Source of the DNA: Phocoena phocoena
Taxonomy: Eukaryota; Chordata; Mammalia; Artiodactyla; Phocoenidae
NCBI RefSeq assembly: GCF_963924675.1
Contig: NC_089234.1
Location: 63,461,588 to 63,525,587 of the forward strand
DNA length: 64,000 bases
Reading direction: 5' to 3'
Part shown: positions 56,183-64,000 of the stretch, one piece after another
Numbering within the stretch: the stretch's first letter is position 1
Layout of the letters: each line of letters begins with the position of its first letter
Notes under the pieces: model-generated
Database searches by the model: none
What the model was told of the DNA's origin: nothing
What the model saw: the letters and a program-made list of their open reading frames with translations, nothing else
Program-made: the position numbers and the translations under genes

Positions 56183-56455
56183 AAATTCCAGATACATTAA
56201 CAATGTAAATATAAAAAGATGTAAGGAAAAACCTTCCAAAGCAAGAGCAAAAAGTGGTAAGCCATAGAAGAAAAGATAGAATTCTTTAACTACATATGAT
56301 ATTAACAATCTTAAAGGCAAAGACACCATAATATGCTTTTCAAATTGCTGATCACAACCTATGAGTCCCAATATCATGCTTTGTGACAAGTGTCTTTTAA
56401 TGGAATATTAAAGAAAATGTGTACACTACATTTAGTAAAGATAAGTATTATCATA

Positions 56456-56667
56456 ATTTTTTTTTTTTTTTTTGCGGTACACGGGCCTCTCTCACTGTTG
56501 TGGCCTCTCCCGTTGCGGAGCACAGGCTCCGGACGCGCAGGCTCAGCGGCCATGGCTCACGGGCCTAGAAGCTCCGCGGCATGTGGGATCTTCTCGGACG
56601 GGGGCACAAACCCGTGTCCCCTGCATCGGCAGGCGGACTCTCAACCACTGCCCCACCAGGGAAACCC
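56456..56667 (-). mobile_element. CHR-type SINE, short A-tailed subfamily
   Basis: Reverse orientation, poly(T) then gcggtacacgggcctctctc. 7-bp duplication tatcata at 56449-56455 and 56668-56674. Forms an inverted pair with 55980-56182. Confidence 0.94.
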
Positions 56668-56744
56668 TATCATATAAAATTTTATATATGTGTCTGTGCA
56701 TTGAATCGTGATGTAAAATGTATTTATTTCCTGATATGCGTAGC

Positions 56745-57200
56745 TACTTATAAAGGTAGGAGAAATATTGCCAAAAATAAACTGAAAAGTCAGGTGACAG
56801 ACTGGGAAAATATTCGCAGTACATATAAAGAGTTACCATTCTTAATGAAAAAGAGCTCCAACAAATTAAGAAGGAAAATGACTCAATAGAATAGTGAGGA
56901 AAGAATAGGCATATGCAATTCACTTAGGTGGAAATCAAAAGGATCAAAAGCTGTCCAACTTTACTAGAAGACAAGCAAATGAAAATAAATGTCATGTTTT
57001 CATCCATCCAAATTGCAAAACTAAAAAAGTAGAAATGTATGTAAGCAAATCATAATACAACATAACATTTACAGTAGAGAAAGTATGAAATAAACTCATA
57101 TAATCATATTGTGAAAAATGTGCAGCCATTACTCTATGTATCAATATTCTTAGTATATCATTAACCAAAATAAGATGCACATGTGACATTATCATCCCTT
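56745..57200 (+). mobile_element. L1 fragment (3' part)
   Basis: gacagactgggaaaatattc, catataaagagttaccattc, gaatagtgaggaaagaatag. Decayed. Confidence 0.65.
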
Positions 57201-57223
57201 TTTATTTAAAACACACAAACACT

Positions 57224-57331
57224 GGGAATTCCCTGGCGGTCCAGTGGTTAGTACTCAGCACTTTCACTCCTGTGGCCCGGGGTTTGATCCCTGCTCTGGG
57301 AACTAACATCCCATAAGCCTTGCAGCACAGC

Positions 57332-57334
<3 letters not shown>
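57224..57334 (+). mobile_element. Short tRNA-derived SINE (Bov-tA/CHR-2-like)
   Basis: gggaattccctggcggtcca, ggtttgatccctgctctggg, gcagcacagccaa. Its tail has become a CA repeat. Confidence 0.92.

Positions 57335-57366
<32 letters not shown>
57335..57366. repeat. (AC)16 microsatellite in a SINE tail
   Basis: 32 bp of perfect AC units directly after the SINE's cagccaa. Confidence 0.95.
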
Positions 57367-57369
<3 letters not shown>

Positions 57370-57599
57370 TTGGTCTAGCACAGAAAAAAAGCTGGTAGTA
57401 TAAACCTAAAATGTTAATAATAGTTACCACTGTGAAATAGAATTAAAGGGGAATTTTTTTTTTTTTACTTGAAGCTTTTAAGTTTATAGGTATGCATATC
57501 CGAACACACTGGACTATACATTCCCTTACAGAGACGATCTTGAGGTCCTTTTAAAATTCATGTACTAAAAGCATAAGACAGTCTCATTAATTAATGAGC

Positions 57600-57897
57600 T
57601 TAATTAAAAAGCAACTGACCAACACAGAAAACAAACTTATGGTTACCAAAGGGGAAAGCGGGGGAGGGAAAAATTAGGAGTTCAGGATTAACGGATACAC
57701 ATTACTATATATAAAACAGATAAACAACAAGGACCTACTGTATAGCACAGGGAACTATATTCAATATCTTGTAATAACCTATAATGGAAAAGAATCTGAA
57801 AAAGAATATGTATATAAATATGTATAACTTAATCACTTTGCTGGACACCTGTAACTAACACAAATTGTAAATCAGCTAAACTTCAATTTTTTTTAAT
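57600..57897 (+). mobile_element. L1 3' UTR fragment
   Basis: acttatggttaccaaagggg, cctactgtatagcacaggga, aataacctataatggaaaag, ending cagctaaacttcaatttttt. Confidence 0.9.
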
Positions 57898-58470
57898 GTG
57901 CTTCCAACCTAAATGTCCATCAACAGATGAATGAATATAGAAGATGTGGCATGTATATACAATGGAATACCACTCAGCCATAAAAAGGAACGAAAGTGAG
58001 TTACTTGTAATGAGGTGGATGGACCTAGAGTCTGTCATACAGAGTGAAGTAAGTCAGAAAAAGAAAGAAAGATACTGTATACTAACGCACATATATGGAA
58101 TCTAAAAAAACAGTACTGATGAACCTAGTGGCAGGGTAGGAATAAAGACACAGACGTAGAGAATAGACTTGAGGACACGGGGGAGAAGGGGAAGCTGGGA
58201 CAAAGTGAGAGAATATAGCATTGACATATATGGTAGCATTGACACTACCAAATGTAAAATGGATGACTAGTGGGAAGCTGCTGCATAGCACAGGGAGATC
58301 AGCTGGATGCTTTGTGATCACCTAGAGGGGTGGGATAAGGAGGCTCAAGAGGGAGGGGATATGGGGATATATGTATGCATATAGCTGATTCACTTTGTTG
58401 TACAGCAGAAACTAATTCAACATTGTAAAGCAATTATACTCCAATAAAGATATAAAATATATATATAAAA
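57898..58470 (+). mobile_element. L1 3' end, relatively well preserved
   Basis: atgtccatcaacagatgaat, ggaataccactcagccataa, gatcagctggatgctttgtg, tttgttgtacagcagaaact aattcaac, actccaataaagatataaaa. Two L1 3' ends lie head to tail with the preceding one. Confidence 0.9.
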
Positions 58471-58849
58471 TAAAATAAGATAAAAATAAAAATGTACTTC
58501 CAAGAATTCTGATAGTACTAAAGATCTTTACTTTATGATAGATACCCTCTGGTTTCTATACCACCCCTACCTATTCACAGTTCATTTTGCAACTTCTGAT
58601 TTTCTTGTTTTCCTACTCAATCTAGATCCCTTGGACTGCTGTTTCAATAGTTTTATTCTTTGATCTCCTGCATTTTTCAAAGACAAAGTAGGTAATAGAA
58701 TATACTTGGTATACATATTAGAAAAAAAATTGACTTATTATTCAGTTATAACTCATGCAGCTTTTAAAAAACACTGGGTATCACAAGTTTATAAGTACAT
58801 GACAACATGTCCTACATTCTGCTAACTATAAAACTAAACTTTAAGGAAA

Positions 58850-58958
58850 CGGATTCCCTGGCAGTTCAGTGGATAGGACTCGGTGCTTTCACTGCCAGGG
58901 ACCCAGGTTTAGGTAACTAAGATGCCTCAAGCTGTGCAAAAAAAAAAAAAAAAAAAAG
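58850..58958 (+). mobile_element. Short tRNA-derived SINE (Bov-tA/CHR-2-like)
   Basis: gattccctggcagttcagtg, ctttcactgccagggaccca, then a pure A tail of about 21 bases. Confidence 0.88.
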
Positions 58959-58964
58959 AGATGC

Positions 58965-61290
58965 ATCCAAACAATGTACTCACCACAAAGTGGGTATAGA
59001 GGGAACACACCTCAAAATAATAAAGGCCATTATGATAAGCCATAAGCCCACAGCTAACATCATACTCAATGGTGAAAAGCTGAAATCATTTCCTGTAAGA
59101 TGAGGAACAAGACAAGGATGCCCCTCTTGCTACTTTTATTCAACATAGTATTGGAAGTCCTAGTCATAGCAATCAGACAAGAAGAAGAAATAAAAGCAAT
59201 CCAAATTGGAAAAGAAGTAGTAAAACTGTCACTGTTTGCAGATGACATACTATACATAGAAAATCCTTAAAAATTACCAAAAACTATAAGAGCTCATCAA
59301 TGAATTCGGTAAAGTTGCAGGACTGAAAATTAATATACAGAAATCTCTTGCATATCTATACACTAACAACAAACCATCAGGAAGAGAAATTAAGGAAACA
59401 ATCCCATTTAGAATCCCACCAAAAAGAATAAAATACCTAGGAATAACTCTAACTAAGGAGGTAAAAGACCTGTACTCAGAAGACTATAAGACATTAATGA
59501 AAGAAATTGAAGCTGACACAAACGGATGGAAAGATATACCGCATTCATGGATTGGAAGAATTAACATTTTTTAAATGACCATACTATCTAAGGCAATCTA
59601 CAGATTCAATGCAATTCCTATCAAAATACCAAATCAAAATTACCAAATAATTTTTGTATGAAAACACAAAGGATGCTGAATAGCCAAAACAATCTTGAGA
59701 ACAAAGAATAGAACTAGGTGTATCATACTGCCTAACTTTATACTATACTATATAGCTACAGTAATCAAAAGAGTATAAGTACTGGCACAAAAACAGACAC
59801 ATAGATCAATGGAACAGAATAGAGAGTCCAGAAATAAACCCATGCACTTATGGTCAATCTACAACAAAGAAGGCAGGAATATACAATGGGGAAAAGATAG
59901 TCTCTTCAATAGGTGGTGCTTGGGAAAGCTGGACAGCTACATGTAAAAGAATGAAATTAGAAATTTTCTGACACCACATATAAAAATACACACAAAGTGG
60001 ATTAAAGAACAAAATGTAAGACCTGAAACCATAAAACTTCTAGAAGAAAACATAGGCAGATACTCTTTGCAATAAGTCACAGCATTATTTTTTGGATCTG
60101 TCTCCTAAAACAAAAGAAAGAAAAGTAAAAATAAACAAATGGAATCTAATTAAATTTAAAAGCTTTGCACAGCATAGGAAACCATCAACAGAATGAAAAG
60201 ACAACCTACTAAATGAGAGAAAATATTTGCAAATGATATGACCAATAAAGTGTTAGTATTCAAAATAAACAGCTCATACAACTCAATATAAAAAAAACGC
60301 AGGCAATTAAAAAATGGTGAGAAGATTTGAATGGACATTTTTATGAAGATATATAGATGGCTAAAAGGCACATGAAAAGATGTTCAACATCACTAATCTT
60401 CAGAAAAATGCAAATCAAAACCATAACGAGATATCACCTCACATCAGAATGGCTATCAGCAAGAAGACCACAAGTAACAAATGTTGGTGAGGATGTGGAG
60501 AAAAGGGAACGCTCGTACACTGTTGGTAGGAATAAAAATTGGTGCAGCCACTGTGGAAAACAGTATGGAGATTCCTCAATAAACTAAAAATAGAACTACC
60601 ATATGATTCAGTGATTCCACTCTTAGGTATATCTAAAGAAAATGAAAACAATAATTCAAAAAGATACATGTACCCAAATGTTCATAGCAGGATTATTTAA
60701 ATAGCCAAGATATGGAAGCAAACTAAGTGTCCACCAACAGATGAATGGATAAAGAAGATGTGGTATATTATATACAATGGAATACTACTCAGCCATAAAA
60801 AGGAATGAAATTTTGCCATTTGCAACAACAGGGATGGACTTGGAGAATATTATTCTTAGTGAAATAAGTCAGACAGAGAAAGACAAATACTGTATGATAT
60901 CACTTATATGTGGTATCTAAAAAATAAAACAAATGAATGAATATAACAAAACAGAAACAGAATCCCAGATGTAGAGAATAAGCCAGTGGTTATCAATGGG
61001 GAGAGGAAAGGGGGAAGGGTCAAGATAGGGGTAGGGAATTAAGATGTATCAACTACTATGTATAAAATAAATGTTATAAGGATCTAGTGTACAGCACAGG
61101 GAATATAACCAATATTTTATAATAACTTTAAATGGAATATATAATCTATATAAAAATTTTGAATCACTATGTTGTATACCTGAAACTATAACATACAATT
61201 ATATAATATTTTGTATATAAATATTTTATATATAACTATAATATATAATATTTTAAATAAACTATACCTCAATTTTTAAAAACGCATAAA
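58965..61290 (+). mobile_element. 5'-truncated L1: ORF2 C-terminal half and 3' UTR (non-functional)
   Basis: Largest L1 piece here, about 2.3 kb. The reverse transcriptase catalytic motif is still readable (ctgtttgcagatgacatact gives LFADDIL), followed by a stop (aatccttaa) and other breaks. Further on: atcaatggaacagaatagag, aaaagatgttcaacatcact, catagcaggattatttaaat, then 3' UTR and a tail near 61260. Confidence 0.92.
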
Positions 61291-61679
61291 ATCAACTTTT
61301 TAAATAGATACATCTAAATAAAGTATACATACATCTAAACAAACTATACATAGGTTTGTTTTTAAATAAAAGTGTTGAAAAGAAAAGAAACTAACCTATG
61401 TGCTATTACTGGTTAATCTTGAACACTAAGATGGGGAAGGGAAGAGAGCAATCCTTAGGAATTGTGTGACCCAGGAGACGGTACTTGGCCTAAACTATAG
61501 TTTCTTCCTTCTAAGAGATCATATATGATTGTGATGGGAATTAGATGAGATAATATGACTCAAGAGCACAGTGATGATGAGCTATCACTGAGAGCACAAT
61601 TTCATTACAATAGTTATAATTCAAAAAGTTAGCTGTATTCTAATATACTCCTTACTTGCAGTAACTCATTAATCTTCAT

Positions 61680-62094
61680 ACAACCCTGATGAAGACACTG
61701 TGAAAAGGTGCTCAACATTAAAAGAAATGCAAATTAAAGTGACACAGATAACATTTTTCATTTATCAGAATAACAATGAAAAAGTTTGACCACCTAGACC
61801 CTTGGGCAAGCTGTAGGGAGATAAACTTTCATAAAATGTTGGTGGAAGTACAAAATAGTGCAACCCCTATGCAATTACTCCTAGGGCAATTTGGCAATAA
61901 TTAACTTTCAAAATTAAGTGCAACTTTAATACAGCAGTTTGAAATTTATCTTAGTTATACCTGCATATAATTACATGTTTTGACAGCTTTGTATATTTTA
62001 ACAGCTGAAAATATCCCAGTGTCCATCTGTAGCAGACTAATTCAATTGTGATATAATATAATATAATGCCTTGCAACTATAAAAAAGGATGATA
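61680..62094 (+). mobile_element. L1M-type 3' UTR relic
   Basis: gaaaaggtgctcaacattaa, tgttggtggaagtacaaaat, atatcccagtgtccatctgt, aatgccttgcaactataaaa. Diverged. A SINE follows at its edge. Confidence 0.7.
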
Positions 62095-62463
62095 GGGATT
62101 TCCCTGGTGGTGCAGTGGTTAAGAATCCGCCTGCCAATGCAGGGGACAGGGGTTCCAGCCCTGGTCTGGGAAGATCCCACCTGCCGCAGAGCAACTAAGC
62201 CTGTGGGCCACAACTACTGAGCCTGCACTCTACAGCCCACAACTACTCAACCTGCATGCCACAACTACTGAAGCCCGTGTGCCACAACTCCTGAAGCCCG
62301 CGAGCCTAGAGCCCGTGCTCTGCAACAAGAGAAGCCACCGCAGTGAGAAGCCCGTGCACCGCAACAAAGAGTAGCCCCCGCTAGCTGCAACTAGAGAAAG
62401 CCTGCGCGCAGCAACAAGACCCAACGCAGCCAAAAATAAATAAACAAATAAATTAATAAATAA
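62095..62463 (+). mobile_element. CHR-type SINE, long form
   Basis: Head gatttccctggtggtgcagt, long body of cacaactactga units, tail gccaaaaataaataaacaaa. Flanks aaaggatgata and aaagaatgata are a target duplication with one change. Confidence 0.93.
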
Positions 62464-62612
62464 AAGAATGATAAAAAGTTCCAGAGCTAATAGGCAAAGA
62501 TGTCCAAAATATGTTTTTAAAAATATAGTACTTGCATATGAAATATATCTTTTTGTATAAAAAGAAATAATATACACATTCATATTTGCATAAAGAAACT
62601 CTGGAAGAATAC

Positions 62613-63129
62613 AGCTCTTCCTCAGCACTGCCTTCGGAGGTGGCAGCCGTCTCCAACTCGGCATCATGGCTGCCCTCAGACACCCCGTGAAGCCCAAGAT
62701 CATCAAAAAGAGGACCAAGAAATTCATCTGGCACCAGTCAGACCAATATGTCAAAATTAAGTGGAACTGGTGGAAACCCAGAGGCCCTGACAACAGGGTG
62801 TGCAGGAGATTCAAGGGCCCGATCTTGATGCCCAACATCAGTAACGGGAGCAACAAGAAAACAAAGCACATGCTGCCCAGCAGCTTCCGTAAGTTCCTGG
62901 TCCACCTGGTCAAGGAGCTTGAAGTGAGGCTGATACGCAGCAAAGTTTACTATGCTGAGATTGCTCACAACCTCTCCTCCAAGAACCAAAAAGCCATGTG
63001 GAAAGAGCAGCCCAGCTGGCCATCAGAATCAGCAATCCCAACGCCAGGCTGCTCAGCGAAGAAAATGAATAGACAGCTCACGTACACATTTAGTTTGTGT
63101 TAATAAAACCATAAAACTCGGCTAAAAAA
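62613..63129 (+). pseudogene. RPL32: Processed pseudogene of ribosomal protein L32
   Basis: A retrocopy of RPL32 mRNA: 5' UTR-like cttcctcagcactgcctt, start ATG at 62666, protein [20 protein letters not shown] and on through [11 protein letters not shown] to [10 protein letters not shown], then ttaataaaacc and a short A tail. There is no intron. It carries many substitutions (for example Trp for Arg at several CGG/TGG sites, as expected from CpG decay). The expected [12 protein letters not shown] becomes [12 protein letters not shown] after a one-base loss near 62997, so the C-terminal quarter is out of frame. It is flanked by an imperfect 21-bp direct repeat at 62592-62612 and 63130-63150, the mark of L1-mediated insertion. 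It lies antisense to TET1 in intron 3 and is presumably non-functional. Confidence 0.95.
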
Positions 63130-64000
63130 AAAGAAACTATGGAAGCATACAAAAGAAACTAATGCTGAATAGGAAGAGTTTAGTTTAGGAGCAATACCTG
63201 ACAGTGAGAAAACAGCAAGGAGGCCTGGGAACTATTTAGACCCAGATCTGATTAAACACTGTTTTGACTTTTTAATATGTTTCCTTTAAAATTAAACCAA
63301 AAATTGACAAAGCACTCTATGGAAAGATTTCTAGGGTACAATTAAGTGAAAAAACCTAAATGCAGAATAGTTTATGTAGTATCAAATTACAAACAAATTA
63401 GCGCAAAAGGAAGAGTGCAGAGTACATATGTATTTGCTAATATTTGTTTAAGATATTTCAGGAAGGGTATATACAACTGTCAACATTTGTATTATAGAAA
63501 CTGTACTCAGTGGTATTCTGGTAAATGTTTAACAATCAACTTGGGAAGTGGTGGGGAGAAAGCCCTGTTTTGTAGGGTTGGCCAATTTTTGTGGTGTAAA
63601 TACACCCACCACGGTGGATTGTAAACTATTAGTGTGACCACCTGAGCAAGAGTTGGGAAGAAATGCACACATCTAGTGAGCTGGAAGGAGCTGTCTCCAT
63701 GACACCACTGAGAGCACTAACCTAGGCCCCAGTGGCTACATTGTTTTAATGAAGATTTTATTGACATTTAATCTGCTTAGGTATAGGGTATTTCCTGAAC
63801 ATCTATCTTGAATCTCAAATTATTATTGTTAACATTTATCTCTAAAGAGAAGCCAACTCTCTAAAGGAAGTGAAGTGTTTCAAGAATATTGGAATGGTGG
63901 CTGTTTTATCCCCTCAAGTTTCATGTACACTCCGGGGACACCAAACTCTTGCCACCTACCCACCTGTGTTTGTGTCTCTTCTCCTCCTCCTCCAACACCC

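Larger units (their letters stand above)
53455..64000 (-). other. TET1: TET1 intron 3, 3' part (continues beyond the window)
   Basis: Only the acceptor end (ttatag) is in the window. I see no CXXC-encoding exon up to 64000. The content is L1 3' ends, a cluster of four SINEs (55040-56667) and the RPL32 pseudogene. 63151-64000 shows nothing recognised. Confidence 0.85.

Noticed and set aside
55040..56667. Repeated similar units that might suggest a CRISPR-like or tandem array
   Set aside because: Units are dispersed SINEs in mixed orientation, each with its own target duplication and irregular spacing; this is a mammalian intron.
58965..61290. Possible active L1
   Set aside because: Only the C-terminal part of ORF2 is present, with in-frame stops soon after the FADD motif, and ORF1 and the 5' end are missing.
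62230..62943. 237-residue open frame on the minus strand
   Set aside because: It runs antisense through the RPL32 pseudogene and into the long SINE, and contains only reverse-frame SINE and ribosomal-protein sequence. No exon borders or family match.
62666..63103. 145-residue open frame that looks like an intact gene
   Set aside because: It is the RPL32 retrocopy; after the one-base loss the last quarter is out of frame, and the insertion has a tail and target duplication.

Overview
The window is mammalian nuclear DNA, almost certainly from a whale or dolphin. It is filled with tRNA-derived SINEs of the CHR type (heads reading cttccctggtggcgcagtgg, then ggttcgtgccccggtccggg), together with L1, L2, MaLR and hAT relics. 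A short, A-tailed CHR subfamily with long perfect target-site duplications points to Cetacea, probably a toothed whale. The subfamily assignment rests on my knowledge of these repeats, not on a search.

The single protein-coding gene is TET1, on the minus strand. Nine consecutive exons (by human numbering 4 to 12) run from 53454 down to the stop codon at 5899. All eight internal junctions have GT-AG splice sites and the reading frame is continuous across them. Together they encode 1485 residues: the long exon 4 linker, the cysteine-rich region and the whole split double-stranded beta-helix dioxygenase domain. The Fe(II) ligands (His and Asp of HRD in exon 10, His of HATTP in exon 12) and the 2-oxoglutarate-binding Arg in exon 12 are all present. 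The promoter, the exon 2 start codon and the CXXC exons lie beyond 64000.

Layout: 1 to about 3200 is 3' flank; about 3200 to 5898 is probable 3' UTR; 5899 to 6911 is exon 12. Exons 11, 10, 9, 8 and 7 are spread over 12180 to 25872. A 21.7-kb intron 6 (25873-47560) packed with repeats follows. Exons 6 and 5 lie at 47561-47654 and 48193-48283, and exon 4 at 51135-53454. From 53455 to the right edge is intron 3, which holds L1 fragments, an alternating cluster of SINEs and an RPL32 processed pseudogene (62613-63129).

I found no second functional gene, no structured RNA gene and no novel protein system. The points worth a second look concern architecture: inverted SINE pairs bracketing single TET1 exons, sense-oriented SINE tails that supply AATAAA inside introns, orientation bias of L1, a repeat-poor left end, nested and chimeric insertions, a possible poly(A)-only insertion, and microsatellites that grew out of retroelement tails.
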